Positions 46,782 through 58,670 of a stretch of 64,000 nt of DNA are shown in pieces (the stretch's first letter is position 1; the number at the start of each line of letters is the position of its first letter). Location of the stretch: assembly GCA_028015205.1 (NCBI GenBank), contig CM051512.1, positions 18,011,139 through 18,075,138 of the forward strand, read 5' to 3'. The notes under the pieces were generated by a model, which was given only the letters and a program-made list of their open reading frames with translations, searched no databases and was not told where the DNA came from. Both the position numbers and the translations under genes were made by a program. The stretch is from Mytilisepta virgata. Lineage: Eukaryota > Mollusca > Bivalvia > Mytilida > Mytilidae.

Positions 46782-46970
46782 ATGGCTTCAGCTACTAAAA
46801 AAATAAAAGTTTTGACGCTTCAAGATCGAATTGCAATATTAAGTCTAGCGTATTTATCAAATATAAAAGAAAATATGGTGGACACATGTAGTATGAAGGG
46901 ATTAACAGTAAATGTCAGTTTCTCAGTTCTGGTTCTGGTTCATTGGTTCATTACTTTATTGATTGGTTGA
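46782..46970 (+). pseudogene. pogo/CENP-B-like transposase, N-terminal fragment
   Basis: The frame MASATKKIKVLTLQDRIAIL resembles the start of pogo/Tigger transposases and CENP-B, where a basic stretch and 'LT...K..II' precede a helix-turn-helix. After about 35 residues the frame leaves the conserved pattern and becomes hydrophobic, and the element ends within 100 bases. The second DNA-binding domain and the DDE domain are absent. The placement within pogo-type termini supports the call. Confidence 0.5.
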
Positions 46971-47065
46971 TTGATTTTTTGGACTGACCTCTTATGAAAG
47001 ACCTGTCTTGAGAGACCACTTTTGCTTGGCAGAAGGGGTGGTCTCTCAAGACAGGTTTTACTGTA

Positions 47066-48430
47066 ACACAATTTAGAGAAGTTAAAGTTAAATATAACAT
47101 AACAAACTCTTCTCCATTAATTATGAAATCTGTTGTAATGCCTACAAAATTAGACAATGTATAAAATTGTATATATGGATGGATGAATTATTGTTAAACA
47201 TCCAGTGGCAACCAGGTGCATATCAGGATGAGGACATGTTAATATGATATGAAAATGATCCCCGATTTGTACTAGACCAACAGGCTGAGCCATCTTGATC
47301 AGACAATTCCAAAAGAGTGTTACCTATAAGGATCATAGCTACCAAGTTTGGCTGCAATTGGCTTAGTCAGGTTTCAAATAAAATAAAATATGAAGGTTTG
47401 TCATGTCCTGATAGATGGACAGTTGGACAGATGCATGAGTGATGCACTGAACACTTTGTGATGTAATAAATCAATCTTTTTACTTATTTCAAACTTGTCT
47501 TATTCACCTTTGGTTTAATTATCTATAGCCCACGTGACAACTCAATGACCTTTTGACATTCATTCATGAAATTGTCACGTTAACAGTTAAAATTTTAAAA
47601 GGTATGTAAAGCAAGAAAACAACTCACTGGACTGCAGACACTGTTCTTCTGACTGCTGATTCCCTCTTTGTTTCCATGGTGATAGTTATGAATATTGTTT
47701 TTCATTAACATTGAAATGATTTGATACACTTGGCAGCAAATCTGAAAAATGTAATGGACATAAACTATCAAAGATGCAAAAGCAGAGTTTTAAGATAATT
47801 CTAATGTATTTAAAAATGACAACAGTAATGTGTATGACATGTACATTGAAATTTTGTGGTTGATTTCCTTAAAAAAAATGGTTGCCTAATGATTGTTTCC
47901 CACAAGTTAATTTCCCTGAAGACTTAACTAAAACAGAATTAATCTAATCACTCCAAGCACTATTGATACTACTGAACCAATGTGCCAAGAAATTCTCGAA
48001 AAAGTAAGGCCAGTTAAACTTAAATATATGGTTCTCAGACACTGTTGCTCACTTTAAAAGTTGCTTACGGTATGAGTTTGATTTCTGAAAAAAAAAAATC
48101 ACCACCGTTCTGTAAAAATAAACGTTTGAAATTAGGCGCCAAAAGTACTTTCCAAGCAGCTCCAGACCCAGAATCAATTGTCAAGCATGTGTGACATTGA
48201 ATCAAGTTAACGAAAATAAATAAACAGCTGATAAACGATCATGGCAGTCAGGTAATTGACTTGAAGATTCACTTCAAACAAATCATTCCATGGACGATCA
48301 ATACTGCCTGTTCAGACTAGAATCATCCTCCCAGTCAGGGTTTTATATCCATGTTCGTTCCTACAAACCCCTAACAAAACTCATTCATATTTAGCGGGTC
48401 GACCATATCAACAACTGGTGTGTGACCTAA
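47066..48430. other. No supported gene
   Basis: 47,170-47,240 carries the phrase 'taaacatccagtggca..aggatgagga', also seen at 8700-8750, so a small dispersed repeat is present. The rest is unremarkable, with an inverted pair GTGACAA / TTGTCAC at about 47,535 and 47,571. Confidence 0.5.
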
Positions 48431-50162
48431 ACTAGAGGCTCTCAAGAGCCTGTATCGCTCACCTGGATTTAACTTTTCACCTTGTGCAGACCTAAAAATT
48501 TAAGTGTTGCAGTCAATTTGGCTGGTTTTTCTATAGGATTCTATGTTAAACTAATTTCAGCTGTGGCAGTCATCTTGGTTGACAGTCCAGTTTCTAAAAG
48601 AGAACCATCTAAGGACCATTTCTGCTAAGTCTTGTTCAAACTGGCTAAGCGGTTTCAGATGAAGATTTTTAAATGAATTTTCCTATAGGGTCCAATATTT
48701 AACAAAGGTCGGTGTGGCAGCAATCTTGGTTGACAATCCGGGTGATCGGACATATTTCTGAAAGAGGACCTCCTAAGGACCAATGCTGCCAAGTTTGGCT
48801 CCAATATGTCAAGTGGTTTCAGACAAGAAGATTTTTCAATTAATTTTTCCATAGGGCCCTATGTTAAACTAAGTTCGGGTGTGGCGGCCATCTTGGCTGA
48901 CAGTCTAGGTCATCGCAAAAAATTCTGAAAGAGGACCATCTAAGAACCATTGCTACCAAGTCTAATTCTATAGGCTTAGTGGTTTCAGACAAGATTTTTG
49001 AGTGAATTTCCCATAGGGTCCTATGTTAAACTAAGTTCTGCCATTTTGGTTCACAGTCCACGAAATCAGACATCTCTGAAAAAGTGACCTCCTCAGGACC
49101 AATGCCGCCAAGTCCTGCTCCAATATGTCAAGTGGATTCAGACAAGATTTTTCAATGAATTTTCCTATAGGGCCCTATGTTAAACTAAGTTCGGTTGTGG
49201 CGGCCATCTTGCCGGGTCATCACACAAAATTCTGAAAGAGGACCATCTAAGGATCATTGCTACCAAGTCTAATTCTAATAGGCTTAGTTGTTTCAGACAA
49301 GAAGATTTTTCAATGAATTTTCCTATAGGGCCCTATGTTAAACTAAGTTCGGTTGTGGCAGCCATCTTGGTTAAAATCCCGGGTCATTGGACATATTTCT
49401 GAAAGAGAACCTCCTACGAACTATTACTGCCAACTTTGGTTGCAACTGGACTTGTAGTTTCATATAAGAAGATTTTTGAAAGTCACCCCCCTTTTTTTCT
49501 ATTTTTAGTAACAGCAGCCATCTCGGTTGGAAGTCGGGGATGCCAGACATAATTTTGGAAGGGGGCCACTCAAGGACCATTCCACCAGTTTGGTCTCATT
49601 TGGCCCAGTGATTTGAGAGGAAAAGATCATTAAAGGAAAGTTTACGCTGGATGCCGTCTTTAAAGGGCAAAAACTCCTATTAGGGGTCAATCAACGATTT
49701 TGGTCATGTTGACTTATTTGTAGATCTTACTTTGTTGAACATTTTTGCTGTTTACAATTTGTCTTTATCCATAATTATATTCAAGATAATAACCTAAAAC
49801 TGCAAAATTTCCTTAAAATTAACGATTCAGGGGCAATAACCCAACAAAGGGTTGACCGATTCATCTGAAAATTTCATGCCGGGTAGATCTTGACCTGATG
49901 AACATTTTTACCTCGTCAGTTTTGCTCTAATTGCTTTAGTTTTTGAGATATAAGACAAAAAACTGCAGTTTACCCCTATGTTCTATTTTTAGCCATGTCG
50001 GCCATCTTGGTCAAATCGGACATTTTTTAAACCAGATACCCTAATGATGCTTGTGGCCAAGTTTGGTTCAATTTGGCCCAGTAGTTTCAGAAAAGATTTT
50101 TGTAAAAGTTAACGGACGACGGCGGACGCCAAGTGATGAGAAAAGCTCACTTGAGCTAAAAA
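48431..50162 (-). mobile_element. Helitron-like family 1, copy with intact minus-strand terminus
   Basis: Left end 'actagaggctctcaagagcc' and 'tgtatcgctcacctgg': on the minus strand this is hairpin AGGCTC-ttga-GAGCCT, CTAG, T. The right end is 'acgccaagtgatgagaaaag', 'ctcacttgagctaa'. The interior has about six core units with 'ccctatgttaaactaagttc' and 'gcggccatcttgg', homologous to the 166-bp satellite. Confidence 0.75.
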
Positions 50163-50201
50163 ATCTACCCACAAATCAAACAGATTCTCTATTGACCTTG
50201 A

Positions 50202-50999
50202 CAGGGTTCTCGCTAAGGCGCGTATATGCGTCCTGGACGCGCTAAAATTGGACTGGACGCGTCATCCTTCAAACTCATGCGTCCCTGGGACGCATGTAGA
50301 TCTAATCAGCTGCATCTGAAGACCGTTATTTTCATTAAAAATCTCGAGCCGCCATTTTTTTGTTTTCTTGGAGATCAAAGGGGGGAAGGGAAAGAAACGA
50401 CAAAAAGTAAGCTAAAAAAAATGGCGGCAATCGGAATTCTCGTGTTTTTTCATTGGCCACAGTGTTTATTACAAGTGGTAACAATATGTAGACCTCATTT
50501 AAAAATAAATTTAGCGGATTTTGACTTATCTATGCACAAATGGAAATTTTGTCAATATTGATTATTAAGGTGTTCAAACAATGTCAATTGGAGAATTTTA
50601 AGAGTATGTTTGAGAAAAAATAATAGTAAAGATTATACATAAATAAATATTACAAAATAAAATGGCAATAATAAATAAGTTGTGTCAAAAGGTGAAAAGA
50701 TTTTTGCTCGTATCTGTAACCGAAATTTTCTTCCAAGTTTGGAGCACCACTGCATAAGTCCAATTTTTTTTTTTTTTTTGAAATTTCAAATTATATTTGT
50801 CAGTATGTTAAGGCGGCACATGATTTTAATTAAACTTTAACAATAGTACAATAGGCCTACTATGGTCAAAATCATGCAGGAGTGTACGTTAAAAAAGTGG
50901 CGATGAGTCATGGGACTCATCAAAATCAGCTGGGACTCACCATTCTGAAAAATGATGAGTCCCAGGACTCATCATGAAAAATTCTTAGTGAGAACCCTG
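50202..50999. mobile_element. 798-bp hAT-like MITE with palindromic subterminal motifs
   Basis: Inverted ends CAGGGTTCTCGCTAA (50,202-50,216) and TTAGTGAGAACCCTG (50,985-50,999), 14 of 15 matching. CTTGA flanks both ends (50,197-50,201; 51,000-51,004). Near the left end are GCGTCCtGGACGC and the perfect palindrome CATGCGTCCCtGGGACGCATG; near the right end is TGATGAGTCCcaGGACTCATCA. There is no transposase. The 111-codon frame across the left half is unsupported. Confidence 0.75.
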
Positions 51000-51438
51000 C
51001 TTGATTAGCAACCAATGAAAATCATTCATTACCAACTTGTAAAATATGAACGAATGTTGTCGGGAGTTAAAATTTGTAGGAACGAATATGGATACAAAAT
51101 CCAGCCTTGGGAAGATGACTAGAACTACCAAGGACCAGCTCTGCAGATGTGTTTGCAAGAGAAATGGAAGAACTTTGAGGCATTGAAAGCAGATAACCCA
51201 ATTGTTAAATCAAAACGTCATAGAAGTGAATGGATTCAAACTAGATTTCTATGTCACCAAATGAACACCTTAACTGAAAATCCCTTTGATCAATTGTGCG
51301 AGAACCAGAGAATTTATTTTAGGTGGCCTAAATATTGCAGCAACTTTCAGGAAATATTCTAAGTTAGAATTTAAATGTTTGAAATTTCTATTGGTCAAAG
51401 CAGTTAATTGATATTCCAAAAATAACGCTATGAAATAC

Positions 51439-52392
51439 AACAAGAGGCTCCCAAGAGCCTGAATCGCTCACCTTTTATCTTATGTGTACCAGTAGATCTT
51501 GCAACAATGATTATTTTTGCTATTTAATGTACTCAATTTTCTCCTTAATATTGACCTGTACAGCTAAAATATAGAATCATGATCCCATATAGATATGGTT
51601 ACTAGGGACTTTTGCATTGGTTGCTATGGACATTTTCAATGGCACTGACCTTAGACCTTCCATTTTGACTTGAACAGGTAAATTGTAGGGTCCTGAACCC
51701 AAACATATATGGTTGCTAGGGACTTTCATCAGTTGCTATGGACTTTTTCATTTACCTTGACCCTTGATGTTCCATTTTACTTGTACTGCTACCATTAAAT
51801 TTATTTCAAGTAATGCCCTAAACATCTGTGACAATGTCAGACATTATTTTCTGTTTACATGTAAATAATCTTTCAACGGCAAAAACTCCTATAAGGGGTC
51901 ATGCTTATTTGTAGATATTACTTTGCTGAACATTTTTGTTGTTCACAGTTTGACTTTATCGCTATATTCAAGATAACAACCTAGACTGCAAAATTTCCTT
52001 AAAATTAACAATTCAGGGGCAATAACCCAACAAAGGGTTGTTCGATTCATCTGAAAATTTCATGGATGGTAGATCTTGACCTGTTGAACATTTTTACAGT
52101 TTTGCTCTAAATGCTTTGGTTTTTTGAGATATAAGCCAAAAACTGCATTTGACCGCTATGTTCTAATTTTACCAACAGCGGCCATGTTTGTTGATAGACC
52201 AAAACTTCGGATATAATTTATAAACTAGATACCCTAAAGAACATTCAGTTAAAGTTGGAAAGTATTTTGCCCAGTAGTTTCAGGAGAAGATTCTTGAAAT
52301 AGTTTACGACGACAACGCCAAAGACGACAACTACAGACGGACGCCAAGTGATGGCATAAGCTCACATGACCCTTCTGGCCAGGTGAGCTAAT
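51439..52392 (-). mobile_element. Helitron-like family 1, 0.95-kb copy
   Basis: Left end 'caagaggctcccaagagcct' and 'gaatcgctcacc'; right end 'acggacgccaagtgatggc' and 'ggccaggtgagcta'. The interior includes a two-unit stretch on 'ctagggacttt' and 'ggttgctatgga' not seen in the other copies. Minus-strand end: hairpin, then CTTG. Confidence 0.7.
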
Positions 52393-53792
52393 AAAAAAAA
52401 AAACAGGGGAAAAGAAAGTTACAGAAATATGTTATTACGTCTGTTGAGATATGAATTGTAATTTCAGTTATTTAAAATAATTGGCTGCTAAGAACTTTTT
52501 TCCCCAAAATTAAAGGTCTAAGAGTCTTCCTGGATATTTACTATGGATGGATTTTTTATTTCTTTTTATTTCAAGAAGATGGAATTGCAGTGATTGAAAT
52601 TCAATTATCCCCAGTAATTGCTGTTTCACATCTGGCTGTACTTTAATATACGGTTGCTAGGTATACTTAACTTTAAAGGGTCTGAGGGTCTTCCTGGATA
52701 TTTACCAAAGAGGGAATAATTACAATGGTTTCTTTATTACTTTAATATATGGTTGCATGCTATTTTCATTAAAAGATGTGAAAGTCATTTTAGACTATTT
52801 TTACTTGTTTTAATACTACTCAACTGTGTTAGTGCTAATTTACAAACTCTGATGAATAACACAGTTGATGGAGCAATAACAGTTCATTTTGCAAACTTTC
52901 AAAGTCAGTAAGGGTCAACTCTTACAAAAACATTTAAACATATCTTCAAACCCACTTGAGCTTGATCTACTATTGAGATTAAGGCTGGTGTATATAAAAT
53001 CAGATGTGAAAAATTTGCTAGAACTGCTAAAAAAGATGAAACACAGATGGTATTACATGTGTTGCAGCAGGGGACATTATGATGATTTCCATGATAGATC
53101 GATGGTTGTTTTACTTATCTAAATTAATTTCTGAGCCATTCAGGAAATTTATAAAAGATGTTATGTTTGAAATCTAATTGACCCAAGCAACTGCTGTTAA
53201 ACTGATTATGTATGGCCATAACATATGGTTTCCACATGTATGAACTTACCCTCAAAATTTAAGGTACAAGCATTTCCGGCCTGAATTAAAATTACATTTG
53301 TTTGCAGTTTACCAACCAACCATCCACCTGACTGGGAAAATTTTGTTGCTTTTAATTTGAAGATTTTTTTTTGATACTTTGAACGTCAGGTCATGACTAG
53401 AATCTATTTAAAATCAAGGTTAATTACACATTTCGAGTTCGGTTTTTCTTACCTTCCGGTCAAGTGTTCATCAGACCGTTTAATGATATAGTACATGGAG
53501 GTTGTTGATTTCAGAGAGAATTGTTAGATCACACACTTTGTGCTCTGAACAGAACACTATGTTTTAGTTTCAGTTTTGATTAAAAATACACACACACATA
53601 AATAATAATAAACAACAAACACAAATTAAATGCAAAGTAACATATCATACACTAACAAATTCAATTTGGTTATCAAGTGTTTGTTGTAACCTTGTTTCTG
53701 TTACTGCTTGGTTAACCTTTATCTTGACTGATAAAATATTTTTCCTACCTACAGACCCATCCGTCTGAAGGTACGTACGTACTGTTGGAAAA
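52393..53792. other. No supported gene
   Basis: The phrase 'gtcttcctggatatttac' occurs at 52,522 and 52,689, a weak tandem pair. A 77-codon frame (52,889-53,122) has no support. Confidence 0.5.
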
Positions 53793-53796
53793 CTGG

Positions 53797-54418
53797 TGTT
53801 ATGATATTGTATTATTATATTCATTTTGTTATGATATTGTAATTATTTATTTATCTTGGCCTAATTTGTTTTGCGTAGCCTTATAACATATGTTTACATA
53901 ATACTTATAGTTGTTTACCAAATTATGTTATAACTCATGCGCAGTTTAGAAATCACTGGAACAATAGATACTGATGGAATGACTAGAACTTTCTATTTGA
54001 CTTACGTAATAATTCTGGTGTAATTCATACTTCTACCGTATTCCAGAAGTTTCTGTTCTACAGTATATATACGGACAAGAAAGTTAGATTTTCAGAGCAG
54101 AACGTATTGGACCAGAAATTCTTGTGTTCTCAGCTGTTGGATTTATTTACGTTTCACACATTATCCTTGACACACTTTTATTTACGTTACATCATACTAG
54201 ATTGTGACTGATTGGATATAATATTCCGTTTGGATTCCCGCAACAGTGACGAGAAGAATTCCGGATTAGGAAAAGATGGAGGATTTTGAACAGTTAAGTT
54301 GACATTTTATTTTGTGTAATATTTTATTGTAAACTTGTATATAATAAACCTTGTTAAATTTTATTATTGATTTGTGTCTTTTTTTCGCTACAATTTAAAG
54401 GTTATTTCGGCCGTAACA
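53797..54418 (+). mobile_element. Solo LTR, 622 bp
   Basis: Begins TGTTATGATATTG and ends GGCCGTAACA, so TGTTA and TAACA form the short terminal inverted repeat typical of LTRs. CTGG is duplicated at 53,793-53,796 and 54,419-54,422, a 4-bp target duplication. The LTR contains a TATA box (AGTATATATACGG, about 54,062) and an AATAAA poly(A) signal (about 54,343) followed by a T-rich stretch. No internal region or second LTR is present, so it is a recombination remnant of an LTR retrotransposon, Ty3-like by target length. It contains no coding sequence. Confidence 0.82.
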
Positions 54419-54422
54419 CTGG

Positions 54423-54880
54423 AACAAACATTTTTAAGCTTGGTCTAAGGATATTTGCCAGATGTATTCAATTATACTTCCAAAGAATTAACTGCTATTT
54501 CAGTTTTTAATTCAATGTATTATTTTTAGGTAATTTTACAAAAATTAAAACTTTGAAAAAAAACATATATTCTATGGCACTTAATAATTCATGGTAGCCA
54601 CATATTCGTTGAAGCATCAGTCAGGGGTAAAATCTAAGCAAATGATGTTACCCATAGTAAAATCTAGAAATATTTAATTATTTTGATTCTATGAAAAAAA
54701 CAGAAATAAAGTAAACGAAGTAATACTGCAAACCCTTTCATTTTGATTTTTGAATTTTAGAAAAAGAAACAATTCCAATATGGTTTGTACTGTTGATTCT
54801 GACTGGTCGACAACGTGACGTCTGGAATCTATTTTCCGATAAATGATGTTGATCAGCGTATGAATATGCAACCAAGTAAA
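54423..54880. other. No supported feature
   Basis: AT-rich sequence between the solo LTR and the next Helitron-like copy. Frames are short. Confidence 0.5.
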
Positions 54881-56814
54881 ACAAGAGGCTCACGAGAGCC
54901 TGTATCGCTCACCTGGAGTCTGGTTTTCATTGGACAATTAATCAACTATTTGACCAAGTTTGTTGCAATTGGTTCAATTGTTCAGGGAAAATTTGTTGAA
55001 GATTTATTTTTCATAAGGTTTAATGTTAAAATATGTTCCCTGATGGTGGTAGTCCTGGCAGGAAGTTGACAAAAGTGACCAGGAATAAGGGTGAACCTCA
55101 AATAAATGTAACAGAACCCGACCTCAAATTACACAAACCAATAACTCCTAAATAGAATTTGGGATTCCCTTCAAAATTTCAGGGTAGGTAGATCTCAACA
55201 TAGCAAACATTTTTCAATTTATATTTCACTTCTATCTCAAATAGTTTTGGAGATAAATTCAAAAATGTTAAAATTTTGAAAATTTGACAAAAAAAGGGCA
55301 ATAACTCCGAAATGGGTTTTGGGATTTCCTTTAAAATTTCAGGGTATGTAGATCTCAACATGGCAAACATTTTTCAAATTTACATTTCACTTCTATCTCA
55401 AATAGTTTTGGAGATAAATGACGAAAAATGTTAAATTTTGAAAATTTGATGAAAAAAGGGCAATAACTCCTAAAAGGGTTTTGGGATTTCCTTCAAAATT
55501 TCAGGGTATGTAGATCTCAACATGGCAAACATTTTACAAATTTAGATTTCACTTCTATCTCAAATAGTTTTGGAGATAAATGACAAAAAATGTTAAATTA
55601 TGATAATTTGACGAAAAAAGGACAATAACTCCTAAATGGGTTTTAGGATTTCCTTCAAAATTTCAGGTTAGTTAGATCTTGTCATGCTGATCAATTTTAC
55701 CCCAGTCAGATTTTTGATATCTGTAACGGTTTTTAAGTTATAAGCCAAAAACAACACATGCACCCCTATATTCTATTTTTAGCTACGACAGCCGCCATGT
55801 TTTATGTCAGATCAAAATAAATCGAGGATCGTTTGTAGAGGACATGTTATAGACCATTCCTATTAAGTTTCAAACCAATCGGCCTAGCGGTTTCAGAGGA
55901 GAAGATTTTTGAATAAAAAAATTTTGAAAATTTGACAAAAAAAGGGCAACAACTCCTAAATGGGTTTTGGGATTTCCTTTAAAATTTCAGGGTAGGTAGA
56001 TCTCAACATGGCAAACATTTTTCAAATTTACATTTCACTTCTATCTCGAATAGTTTTGGAGATAAATGATGAAAAATGTTAAAATTTTGAAAATTTGACG
56101 AAAAAAGGGCAATAACTCCTAAACGGGTTTTGAAATTTCCTTCAAAATTTCAGGGTAGGTAGATCTTGTCATGCTGATCAATTTTACCCCATGTCAGATT
56201 TTCGATATCTGTAACGGTTTTTGAGTTATTAGCAAAAACAGCAATTTACCCCTATGTTCTATTTTTAGTAACAGCGGCAAGGTTTTTCGACGAATCAAAA
56301 ATCCCCACACCAGTTCTATGCAGGGTACCCCAAGGAACATTCATACAAAGTTTGGTTCTAATTAGTCAAGTAGTTTCAGAGGAGAAGATTTTTGAAATAG
56401 TAACATAAAAAAAAGCCAAAAATGTCAAAAAAGGGCAATAACTCTAACATCAGTTGACAGATTTTCACGAAAATCAGCACACAGGTAGCTCTCATCATGC
56501 TGAACACTTTCATCCTGCCAGAATTTGCCGTAACCTAATGATTTTTGAGATATTTGCGAAAAACTGTTGTCTGACCCCTATGTTCTATTTTTAGTAACAG
56601 TGGCCATGTTTTTCGACGGATCAAAAATCCCCACATCAGTTCTATGCAGGATACCCCAAAGAACATTCATACCAAGTGTGGTTCCAATTGGTCAAGTAGT
56701 TTCAGAGGAGAAGAGTTTTGAAAAATTGTTAACGACGACGGACGACGACGACGACGACGACGGACGCCAAGTGATGGCAATAGCTCACATGGCCTTTGGC
56801 CAGGTGAGCTAAAA
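54881..56814 (-). mobile_element. Helitron-like family 1, longest copy
   Basis: Collinear with 34,347-36,084 over almost its whole length, with one extra 'ataactcctaaa' unit. Left end 'acaagaggctcacgagagcc' (hairpin AGGCTC-acga-GAGCCT), right end a (GAC)n run at 56,735-56,765, then 'gccaagtgatggcaatagct' and 'ccaggtgagctaaaa'. The terminus is CTTG on the minus strand. Confidence 0.78.
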
Positions 56815-56861
56815 AGAGTGCTATTTTAAACCGCTCATTTCTTTTGTGTTTTGCCAAAAAT

Positions 56862-57015
56862 AAGTAATAAGAGTTGTTTTTCTGCAATTTATTGATTTAT
56901 AAACTCAACCAGGTCACTCGCAAACTTAACAGAGTCCTTGGACTTTATTCAGTTTGTGAGTGAACTGGTCGCATTTATACACCGATAAATTGCGGAAAAA
57001 CAACTATTATTACTA
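56862..57015. mobile_element. 154-bp foldback (near-complete palindrome)
   Basis: The left arm 'gttgtttttctgcaatttat' pairs with 'ataaattgcggaaaaacaac', and pairing continues through 'ccaggtcactcgcaaact' / 'agtttgtgagtgaactgg' to a centre AGTCC-tt-GGACT at about 56,934-56,943. By eye about 80% of positions pair. Such a structure fits a foldback MITE. No target duplication is clear. Confidence 0.75.
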
Positions 57016-57364
57016 TATAAATTGAAAATGGTAGAAAAGTAAACCCAATGAATTTGATTTCAACAAAACTTTCTTTTCATTTGATTTTATTGTACTTGGA
57101 GCAAAAAAAGTCCAAACAATTGAATTGTACTATTTCCCCATTCAGACAGTTCCACTGGAATGGCAATTTTGTTACTATGACGTCGGCATAGTCAGCGGCA
57201 TGCAACCCATCCTAAATCTAAAATTTTAATACATCTTTATTTGCAAGGGAAAGCATCAAACCATATTAGAATATTTAGTTTATGATACTAAATGAGCTCT
57301 GCAGCTCCTATTTTCTTTCATTTTTTAGATTTCATTTAACAGAGTACTGTTATTTCTATGTTAA

Positions 57365-58090
57365 CTAGAATACTGACAATGTCAGAATGGGCCCCGCCGG
57401 TTTGTGTGATTGAACTCATGGGAATCAAAAACGATTCAAAATCTATATATACCCCAAACAGTGTTTTCCGATTTTCCTGAAAAACAAAAGGGACCTTCCT
57501 CTGATCATGTCCAACACTGTGTATAAAATTTATGAAAATCTGTGAAGGCAATCAGAAGTTATCATACGACAGTATTCTCAAAATATAATGAATTTTTTCA
57601 TATAAAAACTTGTTTCCCCCAAAAATTGCTGTCTGATTTTCCTGAAAACCGAAAGGATCTTCCAATATTGTGTATAAAAATCATAAAAATCTGTGAAGGC
57701 AATCTTAAGTTATAGTACGACAAAGGAAATGCTGACGGAGACGGCAGACGGACGGACAGACTAATTACTATAGACCTTTCTTTGATCATGTCCAAGACTG
57801 TGTATAAAATTTATGAAATTCTGTGAAAGCAATCTTGTTATCATACAACATAAAGTGTTCTCAAAATATGCATTTTTTCATATAAAAATGAAGTTTTCCC
57901 CAAAAATTGCTGTTCGATTTTCCTGAAAACCGAAAGGGACCTTCCTTTGGTCAAGTCCAATATTGTGCATAAAAAATCATAAACATCCATGAAGGCAATC
58001 TTAAGTTATCTTCGACAAAGGAAATGCAGACGGACGGACGGACAGACTGATTACTATAGGGCAGTCGCCATTTCATGGCGGGGCCCTAAT
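57365..58090 (-). mobile_element. Helitron-like non-autonomous element (family 4)
   Basis: On the minus strand it ends with hairpin CTGACA-t-TGTCAG (57,373-57,385), four bases, CTAG (57,365-57,368), then T. Next to it GGGCCCCGCC (57,389-57,398) is inverted at the far end as GGCGGGGCCC (58,078-58,087). Three units of about 210-240 bases share 'tgattttcctgaaaa', 'gtgtataaa' and 'ctgtgaaggcaatc'. Each of the last two units ends with a 'gacggacggacagactaatta'-type stretch. Confidence 0.65.
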
Positions 58091-58670
58091 TACCTTGAGA
58101 TCTTGGGATGATAAGGTCACCATGAGATCTTCCAATAATACAGTCACCATGACATCTTCTAACCATAACATTTTTGAGCTACTATATGATAACCTCTAGT
58201 ATAAACTTGGTCCTCTTTGAGGCAGCCTGTAATCAAAACAATAAAAAAATACAATAAATCTATAATAAATCTAACTGACCACTTTCCAGTTTAATACTTA
58301 TCACCTCCCATTATTCTATAACGTGAGGCTATAACTGCTAACAGGCCTTCAAGGGGTTTTTGGTCCAAAAATAGGGCTTTTTATACAGCCGAATTTCTTG
58401 AAAAAATATAGTATAATAGGGCAACTTTAATAATTAATTTAAAGGAAAATTATAGGGATATATTTCTCTACTTCACCCCTTTTCAAAACCACCTTGGCAT
58501 CCTGTTGCTGAGGTCATTCACCAAGTTTTGATTGATGTGCACATGAAATGATAAAAAGACAGCTAGTTTCTAAAGAAATATTCAAGTACTGAATTTTATA
58601 TCTACAGGTAAATGTATTTACGATGCTCTTGAAGGTTTTCAAAAGACGGGAACACAAAAAAAAAAATACA
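58091..58670. other. No supported gene
   Basis: The phrases 'tatagggc' and 'tataggga' relate this stretch loosely to the following 374-bp unit. A 9-base A run precedes the array. Confidence 0.45.

Larger units (their letters stand above)
43500..47063 (+). mobile_element. pogo/Tigger-type DNA transposon, internally deleted, with nested insertion
   Basis: Inverted ends CAGTAAAACCTGACTTGAG (from 43,500) and CTCAAGACAGGTTTTACTG (to 47,063) match at about 22 of 24 positions, continuing to GCGACC / GGTCTC. TA flanks both ends (43,498-43,499; 47,064-47,065), as expected for Tc1/mariner insertions. 'gaccacct' and 'cgaccaacgacc' subterminal motifs are present. The interior keeps a short transposase start (46,782) and lacks the DDE catalytic domain. 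A Helitron-like element is nested at 43,577-45,864. Confidence 0.85.

Noticed and set aside
50226..50561. A 111-codon frame in the hAT-like MITE
   Set aside because: Its start is inside the palindromic subterminal region and its sequence shows no transposase-like pattern.
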